DNA from: Faecalibacterium sp. CAG:1138
Lineage (GTDB): Bacteria; Bacillota; Clostridia; Christensenellales; CAG-917
Direction of reading: 5' to 3'
Assembly (NCBI GenBank): GCA_000434675.1
Contig: HF988635.1
Location: 1 to 44,635 of the forward strand
Length of the DNA stretch: 44,635 nt
The notes under the pieces are model-generated. The model made no database searches and was not told where the DNA came from. It saw only the letters and a program-made list of their open reading frames with translations. Below, piece by piece: positions 1 through 7,491 of this stretch. The stretch's first letter is position 1, and every line of letters begins with the position of its first letter. The position numbers were made by a program, and so were the translations under genes.

Positions 1-110
1 GGGAAAATAGATATTTGCATTTTTGAGTGCTCAAAATTTTTGCCGAAATTTTTTAGAAGTTTTATCTCTATTTTGGATAATTGTATAAAATGTATACTCC
101 ACTTTTTATA

Positions 111-196
111 GCCTTTCGTTGTGTCTTTTGTAGCGCAAGTCAGTGAGAATATCAACGGCACGAAAAAATTGTCCGTTGATATTCTCCATTGCAACT
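111..196. repeat. Structured repeat, copy 1 (short form)
   Basis: Conserved left end (GCCTTTCGT, then TTGTAGCGCAAGTCAG) and right end CCATTGCAAC enclose a 14-bp perfect inverted repeat, 146-159 pairing with 174-187. The same ends recur at 5402-5576 around a stem of different sequence. No T-run follows on either strand, so it is not a simple terminator, although it lies just downstream of the minus-strand ABC operon. Function unknown; a structured RNA or small non-autonomous element is possible. Confidence 0.6.
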
Positions 197-208
197 ATTT
201 AATTGCGT

Positions 209-985
209 CTAATCCATAAAAGATATTTCCTTATATGGAAGTTCTACGCTATAACAAATATCTTCGCCATAAACAGTTTTTAACTCTTCAATATTTATAA
301 TATCTTCCGCTTGTCCTTGCGCCACAATTGTTCCACTTCTCAATAAGAACACATTGCTACTTAAATATAGAGCGTGGTTAGGATTATGCGATGATAAAAT
401 AAAAGTTTTTCCTTGTTCTTTAGCAATTTTTTTAATTATAGATAAAACAGCGTGTTGATTTTTTATATCCAAAGCAGAAGTCGGCTCATCTAAAATCACT
501 AAATTTGTATCTTGCACAATAGACGCACAAATAGAAACGATTTGTCTTTCGCCACCGCTTATTTCACCCAACTTCTTATCAAGCAAATGTGTGATTCCAA
601 ACTGCTTAGCGCAATCTAAAACCCTCTTTTTATCTTCTTCCTTGGGAGATTGATAAAAATTCATTTTATTAGCCGTGCCAAACAACAAGTAATCTAATAC
701 AGGAAAATCGTCAACTGCATTAGAACGCTGTGCAACGTACGCCATTTTCTTTGCCCGTTCTTTTATAGAAAGTCCTCTCAAATTTTCTCCATCTATAAAA
801 ACTTCGCCTTGATAGTTTTCCAATAGCCCTGCAATCGTTTTTATAAGCGTCGTCTTTCCCGAACCATTTAAGCCTATTAAAACGTTGACTGTGCCTTTTT
901 CGCAAGAAAAATTTAATCTATCTAAAACAAGTTTCCCCTTTTTTTGATACCTAAAAGAAAGTTCTTTAACGTCAATCATTTTCAC
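209..985 (-). CDS. FecCD-type ABC importer, ATP-binding protein
   Basis: This 258-residue ATPase powers import of an iron-siderophore, heme or cobalamin-type ligand through the permease encoded next to it. The Walker A motif GLNGSGKTT is at about residues 38-46, the ABC signature SGGERQ near 143-148 and Walker B LVILDEPTSALD near 160-170. The length is typical of FecE/FepC/BtuD. The start is either GTG at 985 or ATG at 979; GGAGGG lies about 10 bases before the GTG. The gene overlaps the end of the permease gene, so the two are translationally coupled. Siderophore, heme and B12 importers share this architecture and the sequence does not decide between them. The family is clear; the ligand is not. 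Confidence 0.93.
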   Translation of the reverse strand: MKMIDVKELSFRYQKKGKLVLDRLNFSCEKGTVNVLIGLNGSGKTTLIKTIAGLLENYQGEVFIDGENLRGLSIKERAKKMAYVAQRSNAVDDFPVLDYLLFGTANKMNFYQSPKEEDKKRVLDCAKQFGITHLLDKKLGEISGGERQIVSICASIVQDTNLVILDEPTSALDIKNQHAVLSIIKKIAKEQGKTFILSSHNPNHALYLSSNVFLLRSGTIVAQGQAEDIINIEELKTVYGEDICYSVELPYKEISFMD

Positions 986-1988
986 GAATCGTATCCCTCC
1001 TTACAAAAAGCAATACAACGAAAATAATTGTTCCAAAGAGCCCTGTTACCGCAGATAAAGGAATTTCCGCCGCCGTAAATACACGAGAAATTATATCGGC
1101 AATCACCATAAACGTAGCACCGAAAAGCATACACATAGGAATGGTTTTCTTCGTATCTCTACCAACCATTAGCCTAACGATATGCGGAACAACTAAGCCT
1201 ATCCAACTAATCGTTCCTGCAAAAGCAACCGAACTTGCCGTAAGCAATGTTGCAACGATAATAATTAAAGTTCTATACGCTCTATAATTTATTCCCCTAG
1301 TTTGTGCTTCTTCTCTTCCAAGCGCAACGATATTAACACGATAACTTATTGCAAGAATAACTATTGAACAAATTGCTACAATAGGCAATAATACATACAC
1401 GTCGTCCATTACCGAATGTTCAAACGAGCCCATAAGCCAAAACGTAATACTTGCAAGCGTTGTTTCTGCATCGGCAAGGTATTTAATAAACGATAATATC
1501 GCACCCATACAGCCACCGACAATGATACCCGAAAGCGTTAATACCATTGACGATTTGTTTTGAAAGGCTCTTGCAACAAACATCGTAGCAAGCACCGTCA
1601 AAACACCAAAACCGAAAGCGAAGAAACTTACAATTACCGAAGATAAACCAAGCACGATTGCAAGCGCAGCGCCAACACCTGCACCTGAAGAAACGCCAAG
1701 CAAATCAGGCGAAACCAACTTGTTTTGAAAGGTTTCTTGATATAAAAGTCCCGAAACACTTAAAGCAAGTCCTGTAAGTGCTGCAATAATCGTTCTCGGT
1801 AAACGCAAATTCATCACGATACTGCGTTCCATTTCATATCCGCTTTGGCCAAATAACATTTTGAAAAAATTGCCGATAGAAATATCGTATCTTCCTACTA
1901 TTAAAGCCAAAATGAAAACAACCACAAAGGTCAGGCTAACGAGCGTAAAAAATACGCCCGTTAGCCAATTTTTCTTTTGATTAAGCAA
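972..1988 (-). CDS. FecCD-family ABC importer permease
   Basis: The membrane subunit of a siderophore/heme/B12-type importer, 338 residues. It is very hydrophobic, with about nine or ten membrane segments as in BtuC/FhuB-type permeases. The family pattern GLALSVSGLLYQETFQNKLVSPDLLGVSSGAG is recognisable around residues 75-110, as is SWIGLVVPHIVRLMVG near 260-275, which contacts the ATPase. The start is TTG at 1988, eight bases after GGAGGG, and it overlaps the end of the binding-protein gene. A single permease gene implies a homodimer. Gene order (binding protein, permease, ATPase) supports one complete importer. Confidence 0.93.
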   Translation of the reverse strand: MLNQKKNWLTGVFFTLVSLTFVVVFILALIVGRYDISIGNFFKMLFGQSGYEMERSIVMNLRLPRTIIAALTGLALSVSGLLYQETFQNKLVSPDLLGVSSGAGVGAALAIVLGLSSVIVSFFAFGFGVLTVLATMFVARAFQNKSSMVLTLSGIIVGGCMGAILSFIKYLADAETTLASITFWLMGSFEHSVMDDVYVLLPIVAICSIVILAISYRVNIVALGREEAQTRGINYRAYRTLIIIVATLLTASSVAFAGTISWIGLVVPHIVRLMVGRDTKKTIPMCMLFGATFMVIADIISRVFTAAEIPLSAVTGLFGTIIFVVLLFVRRDTIREND

Positions 1989-3057
1989 GTAAGTTTCCCT
2001 CCCTACTCAAACCATTAAGCATATTTTGCGCTTCCGTATCCGTAAGTTCTACTCCAAAGAATTCCTTACTCAAATCTTGAATTTGCTTTTTAACGTCGTA
2101 GTTAAAATAGTTCGGATAGAGTTTATTCGCTTGGTCACAAAGGAACACGGGAGAGAATACCCCTAATTGTTCAAACATTGTAAGACCGATAGGGATATTG
2201 AAAACTTGTCCGTTTTTAACAGCATCAAGATTTTTATAAGGTTCTTCTTGTAATGCGTTCATTAAGGTTTTTTGATAAATACCACCCACTACGAACACGT
2301 CGGGATTTTGCTCGCAAATTTCTTCCGCCGATGGTTTATTTGATTCAAATTGGTCGTTTAAAGGTTTCATACCAAGAACTTTATAAGCATACTCTGTAAA
2401 CGAGCCAACCGTATCTGTATATCCTACGCCTTTATTCTTGTCCCCTCGAACGTAATAAACCGTTCTTTGTTCATCGTCGTGCTTTGCAAGTTCCGCCTGA
2501 ATACCCGATATCGCATTTTGCATATGCGCTTTCCAAGCATCCACCTTTTGTGCCACTTCTTCGCTATCCCAAATTTGCTTTACTAAATCTGCAAAGAAAT
2601 ATACATATCCACTAAAATCGGGATTGCCGTATAAACTAACGTTCAACGCCTTGATTCCGTGTTCTTTTAATCCGTCCGTTATGTATTTTTCGGGAGAAAA
2701 CACGATATCTACCTCACGTGCAATATAAGTTTCATAACTTTCTTGATACGCCAAACTATATCTTTCATTTGCCTTTGCATCAAATACCGACGACCACTCG
2801 TTGTCAAGCAAGGAATAATAAACACCGTCTATACTATCTGCCACCCCAAAAGCAATCAAAAGGTCGTAAGTCGTTCTTGACGCGCAAGCAACTTTTTTAG
2901 GATTCTTTTTTACAGTTACTTCTTCGCCAAGCATATCCGTTACAGTTACTGTTTCATCGTCGTTATTCGTATTTCCACAACCCACAAGAGAAATCGCCAT
3001 TGTGAAACATAAAACAACGCCAAGTATCATTGAAATAAATTTCTTAAACTTTGACAT
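1981..3057 (-). CDS. Iron/B12-type ABC transporter substrate-binding lipoprotein
   Basis: The extracellular receptor of the importer, 358 residues. A signal peptide with lipobox LVGC puts the lipidated cysteine at residue 27. The mature part has the class III periplasmic-binding-protein layout (FepB/BtuF-like): an N-terminal lobe beginning VTVTDMLGEEVTV, a repeat of the DVVFSPEKYI / PDVFVVGGIY type, and a long linking helix. The preceding 90 bases on the transcript fold into a structured leader that ends at the Shine-Dalgarno sequence (3066-3073). The ligand cannot be read from the sequence; no biosynthesis genes are adjacent. Confidence 0.9.
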   Translation of the reverse strand: MSKFKKFISMILGVVLCFTMAISLVGCGNTNNDDETVTVTDMLGEEVTVKKNPKKVACASRTTYDLLIAFGVADSIDGVYYSLLDNEWSSVFDAKANERYSLAYQESYETYIAREVDIVFSPEKYITDGLKEHGIKALNVSLYGNPDFSGYVYFFADLVKQIWDSEEVAQKVDAWKAHMQNAISGIQAELAKHDDEQRTVYYVRGDKNKGVGYTDTVGSFTEYAYKVLGMKPLNDQFESNKPSAEEICEQNPDVFVVGGIYQKTLMNALQEEPYKNLDAVKNGQVFNIPIGLTMFEQLGVFSPVFLCDQANKLYPNYFNYDVKKQIQDLSKEFFGVELTDTEAQNMLNGLSREGNLLA

Positions 3058-3073
3058 AGTTTTTACTCCTTCT

Positions 3074-3163
3074 GAGATTATCCAACAAATACCGACCGCC
3101 GAATTGTAGAGCGCAGACAGACGGCTATGCCTACCGCCGTCTACTGCTCTAAAAGGTAATCTC
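3074..3163 (-). promoter_or_regulatory. Structured 5' leader of the binding-protein gene (candidate riboswitch)
   Basis: On the minus strand a 9-bp outer helix with one bulged A pairs 3155-3163 with 3074-3083. Inside it an extended hairpin covers 3108-3150: AGAGC/GCTCT, then AGACGGC/GCCGTCT, with a loop of about ten bases. A single-stranded GC-rich stretch lies between this hairpin and the closing helix. The 3' strand of the closing helix directly abuts the Shine-Dalgarno AGAAGGAG (3066-3073). I could not match it to a named class (cobalamin, Moco and NiCo consensus features were not seen). Closing or opening of the outer helix could control ribosome access; this is inference. Confidence 0.45.
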
Positions 3164-3194
3164 TTAAATAATTTAATTTTTTACGGTCTTTTTA

Positions 3195-3680
3195 TTATCC
3201 CTTTTGTATAGACTTCAAAATCCTATTAAATTCTTCTTCATCCTTAGCATCAATCAATTGATTGATTTTCTCGTTAAATTCCGCCATCGTCATGTCCTTA
3301 AATCCTTTTTGACGAGACAGCCTTTTTGTCAACCTTTGCTTAGCATTAAACTCCTTTAATGCAAGATATTGCAACTCAGGATTATTTTCCATTTCTCTAC
3401 TTATCTTGTTGTATTCGCGAATAGGCATATTTCCACATCTTCTATACAAGTATTCTCGTTTAACCATCTCAAGAAGGTCGCCTTGCTCTCTTATTATTCT
3501 TTCCTCCACGGAAATTTCTCTTATTTCAAGGATTTCATCCAATTCAATATCTTTTTTGATTTGCTCGATTGCTTCTTCTTTACTATCAGCCTTCACCACC
3601 CATTCACAAGGCAAAAGCGTCACATCTGGATCCGCCTCCATAATTTCGTCTTTATAAGTGAAATTAACAAAATAATACAT
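3195..3680 (-). CDS. Hypothetical protein, XRE-regulator partner
   Basis: I do not recognise this 161-residue, charged, soluble protein. The N-terminal 60 residues look like a small alpha/beta domain (MYYFVNFTYKDEIMEADP); the rest is mostly helical, rich in Lys, Glu and Arg. There is no signal peptide or membrane segment. The start sits two bases after the stop of the XRE gene, so the two genes form a tight pair. Such pairs are common in mobile elements (immunity repressor plus small partner, or toxin-antitoxin), but no toxin motif is visible. Confidence 0.7.
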   Translation of the reverse strand: MYYFVNFTYKDEIMEADPDVTLLPCEWVVKADSKEEAIEQIKKDIELDEILEIREISVEERIIREQGDLLEMVKREYLYRRCGNMPIREYNKISREMENNPELQYLALKEFNAKQRLTKRLSRQKGFKDMTMAEFNEKINQLIDAKDEEEFNRILKSIQKG

Positions 3681-3682
3681 AG

Positions 3683-3925
3683 TTATTCTCCTTTTTCTCT
3701 ATCATCTTTTTTCTTCAACAATTCAAAAACATCAACTTCTAGAAAATCTGCAATTTCCTCTAATGTATCAATGTTTTTGACACCTGCGTTCAACCACCTA
3801 CTAACTGTTCTGATTTCCGCTCCAAACTCATAAGCAAAATTTTCCTGCGTCCTATATCTAGAACTTCGTATCAATCGCTTTAAGTTTATCCCGACAATCA
3901 AGCTTAATGAAAGTTCATTGCTCAT
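3683..3925 (-). CDS. XRE-family helix-turn-helix regulator
   Basis: An 80-residue DNA-binding protein of the Cro/C1 type. The helix-turn-helix is roughly residues 20-45 (QENFAYEFGAEIRTVSRWLN), followed by NIDTLEEIADFLEVDVFELL, the usual end of XRE domains. GGAGGG precedes the ATG at 3925 with good spacing. It is first in a possible transcript with the 161-residue gene and then the importer, so it could regulate any of them or its own element. The operator is not identified. Confidence 0.88.
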   Translation of the reverse strand: MSNELSLSLIVGINLKRLIRSSRYRTQENFAYEFGAEIRTVSRWLNAGVKNIDTLEEIADFLEVDVFELLKKKDDREKGE

Positions 3926-4109
3926 GCAGCCCTCCTTCGAGTTTTTGTAACTACATTATATTTTAATTTTTTTTATCCATCTACGACATTTTTTGTCCTA
4001 ACACTTTATACCAAAATAATACCAATGCAAAACTACACCTTATTAAGCTAAGCCTATATCCTATACATATTACATTAAAAGCTATCTTGCTTAAATCTTG
4101 ACCAATATC
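3926..4109. other. AT-rich intergenic region
   Basis: A 184-base AT-rich gap between the XRE gene and the Fic gene, both on the minus strand. It should hold the XRE promoter, but I could not assign convincing -35 and -10 boxes. No other feature seen. Confidence 0.5.
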
Positions 4110-5090
4110 TTACTTGAAATACCGTTGATTCTTACTTTTGGGTTTGTCGGGCAAAGTCATTCTTATAAGTCCGTTTTCAAGAGCAGGATTGAGATAACTG
4201 TTTCTCAAAGTTTCTTTAGACTTTATTCCCAGTCGCTCCATAATTTCATTGGCGGATAGCGGAATATCAGGCTCCATTACGTCCAACAATCTATTGACTT
4301 GTTCGGAAATATTTTCTGATTCTTGTTTTACTCCGGCAATCACTTCATCAAGAACTTCGTCTATCATCTTGAGCATAAATTCAACAAAAGCGTTCGAGTT
4401 TCCTTCCTGATGGCATCTCGCTATTGTTTCATAATATTCAGTCTGGTATTTTTGAATCTGTGATTCAATCGGAATATATTCAAACAACGGATTCCATTTT
4501 GTAAGTAGCACGTTTTGCCAAAGTCTGACAGTTCTGCCGTTTCCGTCGCTGAAGGGATGAATGAAAACAAATTCATAATGGAATACGCAAGACTTTATCA
4601 ATATGTGGGTATCACTATCATTTTTGAGCCAGTCAAACAAATCGTGCATAAGCGACGGCACAAGATTTTCCGGCGGGGCAACAAAGATGACTTTTTCTCC
4701 GTCGAATACTCCTTCGCCATGGTTTCTGTACTTGCCGGCATCATTCTCAATAAGGTATGTCAAAATCGAGTGTGCTTTAAGCAAGTCCGATTCACGATAT
4801 CCATCGAACTCGTTTATCATATTATAGGCTTTATAAGCATTCTTGACCTCTTGTATCTCTTTTTGAGGTCCTATAACCGGCTTGCCTGCAATAACGTCTC
4901 TTACTTGATTGAGAGACAATGAATTAGCCTCGATAACCAATGATGAATGAATGGATCTAATTTTATTATTCCGCCTTAGTGTTGGCATACGTTTTAAGGA
5001 ATTAAACGTAGTAATCTGACCTAATTTCTCTGTAATGGAAATGGTTTTAGAAAGCATATAGTTAGAAATTGAAAAAGGCGGTTTGTACAT
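4110..5090 (-). CDS. Fic/DOC-family protein (AMPylase-type)
   Basis: Fic enzymes transfer AMP or related groups to target proteins. The canonical motif HPFSDGNGR lies near residues 177-187. An upstream stretch SSLVIEANSLS near residues 47-57 resembles the inhibitory helix (S/T)xxxE(G/N) of Fic proteins with N-terminal autoinhibition, although Ala replaces the usual Gly. The C-terminal 60-70 residues look like a winged helix (SANEIMERLGIKSKETLRN, then ENGLIRMTLPDKPKSKNQRYF), as in many 320-370 residue Fic proteins. I place the start at ATG 5090 because GAAAGGAG lies just before it; an upstream in-frame start at 5147 has no such site. Targets are unknown. Confidence 0.9.
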   Translation of the reverse strand: MYKPPFSISNYMLSKTISITEKLGQITTFNSLKRMPTLRRNNKIRSIHSSLVIEANSLSLNQVRDVIAGKPVIGPQKEIQEVKNAYKAYNMINEFDGYRESDLLKAHSILTYLIENDAGKYRNHGEGVFDGEKVIFVAPPENLVPSLMHDLFDWLKNDSDTHILIKSCVFHYEFVFIHPFSDGNGRTVRLWQNVLLTKWNPLFEYIPIESQIQKYQTEYYETIARCHQEGNSNAFVEFMLKMIDEVLDEVIAGVKQESENISEQVNRLLDVMEPDIPLSANEIMERLGIKSKETLRNSYLNPALENGLIRMTLPDKPKSKNQRYFK

Positions 5091-5660
5091 AATTGATTCT
5101 CCTTTCAAATCTGAAATTATTATACCATAATTACCGATGAAAATCAATCATCTTGCTTAAATCTTGCTTAAAATGTTGCACAAAAGGTTATTAACTCGAT
5201 TCCTCCATTTGTCTTTTCAAATACGACATCTCGACAAGTCTCCAAGTTTTCTAAAGTTTACTTTATGGATAGTGATTTTTGATTTTTTGCAAAAACAGTG
5301 TCGATAAAATAAGTTTTTTGCCGATTTCTTTACATTTTTATAGCACAGTAAGAACAAAAGTAAAGATAAATAAGACGGCAAGTAAAGATTTCATATTTTA
5401 TTGCCTTTCGTCCGGTGTTTGTAGCACAAGTCAGCGGCGATAGCAACCGCCGTGAAAAATAGCACTTAAAATTTGAATATAAACTTACAAGGTCAAGCTC
5501 GAAATGGTTTGGCTTTTTTATTTTACAGCACTATTTTTCACTAAAAAGGATTTGTGGTTGCTATTGCCCATTGCAACCATATTCGCATAAAGAATGAGTT
5601 TCGACTTGTACTACCACTCCCTTGCCGAACGGCAATATCAAATAAAAAGGAGTTAGAAAA
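5091..5660. other. AT-rich intergenic region carrying repeat copy 2
   Basis: About 570 bases without a convincing gene. The middle (5402-5576) is the long form of the structured repeat described separately. The short plus-strand gene at 5661 follows, with AAAGGAG before its start. A possible start on the opposite strand around 5900 reads only through the complement of the two small plus-strand genes and is not credible. Confidence 0.5.
5402..5576. repeat. Structured repeat, copy 2 (long form)
   Basis: It has the same ends as copy 1: TGCCTTTCGT, TTGTAGCACAAGTCAG and CCATTGCAAC. The enclosed stem pairs 5436-5448 with 5556-5568 (13 bp, one G-T) and has a sequence unrelated to the stem of copy 1. 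A second hairpin is nested inside: 5452-5462 with 5531-5541 (11 bp, perfect), around about 68 AT-rich bases. Conserved ends plus changed but still complementary arms point to selection on structure. It lies about 85 bases upstream of the small gene at 5661. Confidence 0.6.
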
Positions 5661-5897
5661 ATGATTGAACTCAACAAAATTGCATTCATTGATGAAGATG
5701 GTTTTGATTTCAATGACGGTGAAAGCCTTATCAGATTTGATACTGTTGCTTATTACCCTGACAGAAACGAAATCATCTATGCAATCACCAACAACGGAAA
5801 GATTTCCGTTATCACTTACGACGTATTTGAAGATGACAAAGGTCATTATATCGAATACGGAAACATGCTTATCAAGATTTACATATCGGAGGATTGA
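5661..5897 (+). CDS. Hypothetical small acidic protein
   Basis: A 78-residue acidic protein with alternating hydrophobic residues, probably all beta (IRFDTVAYYPDRNEIIYAITNNGKISVITYDVF). I do not recognise a family. It has a good ribosome binding site (AAAGGAG) before ATG 5661, and the next gene's ribosome binding site (GGAGG) lies inside its last codons, so the two form an operon. Small acidic proteins next to ArdA-like genes are common in conjugative elements; function unknown. Confidence 0.72.
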   Translation: MIELNKIAFIDEDGFDFNDGESLIRFDTVAYYPDRNEIIYAITNNGKISVITYDVFEDDKGHYIEYGNMLIKIYISED

Positions 5898-5899
5898 CA

Positions 5900-6400
5900 A
5901 TGGGAAACATCAGTATTGTTATCGGATCTTGGGGATCTTACAACGAATGCAACGAAAGAGCCTTAGGCTCTAATTGGCTTGATTTAAAAATGTTTCTTGC
6001 CGAAGATGCAAACACAATTATTCGCCGACCAAACTGCCGAAAGTTTTGCCTTGACAATGATATATTTATGGAAATACACGAAAAGGCTTGGTTAATAGAC
6101 ATTGAAAACTTTATGAGAAAAGTCAACCCAAAATCAATCAGCGAACATTACGAAGTGCCACGTCTGAGAAATCTTCGGTACTGTGTAAATAGTTGGAACA
6201 AGCGTTATAAAAGGTGGCAAATTGATAAGCACGATATAGAATACCTGATAAAAAACGAAAAGATTTTTAGTTTCAAACACGGTAACAGATGGGTGTTAAA
6301 CTACGACGAAGTGCTAAAAGAACTCAAGATTTACGTCAAAACCTACAAAGGTCACCCAAATGCAAAGAAAAACCGCAAAAAAATAGAATTGGTAATGTAA
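5900..6400 (+). CDS. Chimeric ORF: ArdA-like N-terminus joined to an unknown DNA-binding-like domain
   Basis: The first 28 residues (MGNISIVIGSWGSYNECNER and ALGSNWLDL) resemble, from memory of the family, the start of ArdA antirestriction proteins, which mimic B-form DNA. After LDL the ArdA pattern stops and a basic, helical sequence of about 135 residues follows (ISEHYEVPRLRNLRYCVNSW; IDKHDIEYLIKNEKIFSFKH), ending in a Lys-rich tail. That part could be a small DNA-binding or excisionase-like protein, which would suit its place beside an attachment-like site, but this is inference. The start is ATG 5900, with GGAGG seven bases before it; TTG 5894 is less likely. The join may be a natural fusion or a deletion scar. 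Confidence 0.6.
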   Translation: MGNISIVIGSWGSYNECNERALGSNWLDLKMFLAEDANTIIRRPNCRKFCLDNDIFMEIHEKAWLIDIENFMRKVNPKSISEHYEVPRLRNLRYCVNSWNKRYKRWQIDKHDIEYLIKNEKIFSFKHGNRWVLNYDEVLKELKIYVKTYKGHPNAKKNRKKIELVM

Positions 6401-6409
6401 TTGGTAATG
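6387..6409 (+). repeat. Tandem AATTGGTAATG repeats (possible recombinase arm sites), forward pair
   Basis: Two copies of AATTGGTAATG, at 6387-6397 and 6399-6409, overlap the stop codon of the preceding gene. An inverted pair lies at 6613-6635. Paired short repeats on both sides of a crossover region are typical of tyrosine-recombinase arm-binding sites; that role is inferred. Confidence 0.5.
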
Positions 6410-6488
6410 CGCTTTGTCACGTTCATCTTCTCTCGCTTTCTATATATTGTGTCGCATAAAAAGAAAAACCACAATATATTGTGGTTTG

Positions 6489-6563
6489 TGGCGCACTCAC
6501 CGGGAATCGAACCCAGAGCTAACCCTTAGGAGGGGTTTGTTTTATCCGTTAAACTATGAGTGC
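6489..6563 (-). tRNA. tRNA-Arg (anticodon CCT)
   Basis: A complete cloverleaf. The acceptor GCACTCA pairs perfectly with TGAGTGC, followed by G and an encoded CCA (6489-6491). Anticodon stem AACCC/GGGTT encloses loop CTCCTAA with anticodon CCT. T-arm CTGGG-TTCGATT-CCCGG. A hairpin built on ACCACAATATATTGTGGT lies just past its 3' end (about 6470-6487). It sits between the two AATTGGTAATG pairs and close to a second, broken tRNA-Arg(CCT), so it is probably carried by an integrated element. Confidence 0.93.
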
Positions 6564-6612
6564 AAATTACGGATTTTACGAAAGTTAGTAAACGATATGG
6601 CATTTTCAAAAA

Positions 6613-6635
6613 CATTACCAAAAACATTACCAATT
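6613..6635 (-). repeat. Inverted pair of the TTGGTAATG repeat
   Basis: CATTACCA at 6613-6620 and CATTACCAATT at 6625-6635 are reverse complements of the repeats at 6387-6409. The four copies bracket the complete tRNA-Arg and lie next to the broken tRNA. Confidence 0.5.
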
Positions 6636-6726
6636 TTCTATTCAGTTGTCAAAAACGCACGTTATTTGGCGTTTTTTGGGCTAAAAAGCCCTATTTTTGC
6701 CCATTTTTGCTGGATACATCTCGCCC

Positions 6727-6765
6727 TTAGGAGGCGAACGCTCTATCCTACTGAGCTACAGAAAC
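6727..6765 (-). pseudogene. Truncated tRNA-Arg (CCT): 5' half only
   Basis: On the minus strand the sequence begins like a normal tRNA: acceptor GTTTCTG, box A-type TAGCTCAGTAGGATAGAGCG, anticodon 5' stem TTCGC and loop CTCCTAA. After the loop the expected GCGAA is replaced by GGGCGA, and there is no T-arm or acceptor 3' strand. The break falls in the anticodon loop, a common crossover site of tyrosine integrases. CCTCCTAAGGG is shared with the complete tRNA-Arg at 6489-6563. I read it as one junction of an element extending to lower coordinates; the other half is not in this window. Confidence 0.7.
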
Positions 6766-6868
6766 ATTTGCTATATCAAGTTTACATACATTTTTGCTTT
6801 TTGTCAAACAAAAAGCGGGTTTTTGAAAGTCGGTTTTGAAAAGACTTTTTATCATACGGCAAAAAGTG

Positions 6869-6896
6869 TTGACATTTTTGAAAAAAGTGATACAAT
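6869..6896 (+). promoter_or_regulatory. Promoter of tRNA-Ala
   Basis: TTGACA (6869-6874) and TACAAT (6891-6896) separated by 16 bases, ending 17 bases before the tRNA. Confidence 0.75.
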
Positions 6897-6913
6897 AACT
6901 ACAGAATATCCGT

Positions 6914-6989
6914 GGGGGTATGGCTCAGTTGGTAGAGCGATGCGTTCGCAACGCATAGGCCAGGGGTTCGAATCCCCTTATCTCCACCA
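6914..6989 (+). tRNA. tRNA-Ala (anticodon CGC)
   Basis: A full cloverleaf: acceptor GGGGGTA with TATCTCC, including the G3-T70 wobble that marks alanine tRNAs, anticodon loop TTCGCAA in stem ATGCG/CGCAT, T-arm AGGGG-TTCGAAT-CCCCT and encoded CCA at 6987-6989. Confidence 0.96.
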
Positions 6990-6991
6990 TT

Positions 6992-7022
6992 AAAACCGCA
7001 AGCATGAAGTTTGCGGTTTTTG
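6992..7022 (+). terminator. Intrinsic terminator of tRNA-Ala
   Basis: Stem AAACCGCAA/TTTGCGGTTT followed by a short T-run. Confidence 0.8.
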
Positions 7023-7491
7023 TATTATAAAATCGCTGAATGTATAGTAAACTTGCATAATTCAATTATAGCAGGCATTAAATTTTTAACTCAATTACGG
7101 ATTTTCGAGGTTAATGTTTATTGTTAAAATAATAAAACCTTAGACGAGATCGATTAAAAATGTCGTTTAAATTTTATGATAGTTCTTTGATTGAAACATT
7201 TAGCGAACCAATAAAAAAATATTTTACTAAACATAAGAAATATGTTTTTTCGTGTGTCCATTACCCATCTTGATTTTTAATACCGCCTATGATATACTAT
7301 TTATAGCATTGTCATCAATATACATTACAAAAGATAGTTTCTGTTGTGTTTGCGTGTTTTAAAGATATCGTTGCAAACATTGCTTGATCAAAATCTGTTA
7401 CGAAAATCGATCAGCATCTTTACAAAAAAACCTTGACGATTCTAAAACCGCTTTCATGGCATCATGATAAACCTATGGGGGGGGGTAAACT
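7022..7491. other. AT-rich intergenic region with a G9 tract
   Basis: 470 bases, very AT-rich. A 37-codon ATG frame (7160-7273) has only a weak ribosome binding site and no recognisable product. The end holds nine consecutive G (7477-7485), six bases before the start of the HEPN-like gene, serving as its Shine-Dalgarno region. An ATG at 7475-7477 starts a mini-frame through the G run; at the present length its TGA overlaps the downstream ATG. Confidence 0.55.

Noticed and set aside
3074..3163. Cobalamin riboswitch before the importer
   Set aside because: The B12-box and core sequence of that class are absent and the leader is too short.
7160..7273. 37-codon frame before the HEPN-like gene
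   Set aside because: Weak ribosome binding site, no recognisable product, and AT-rich surroundings make chance likely.
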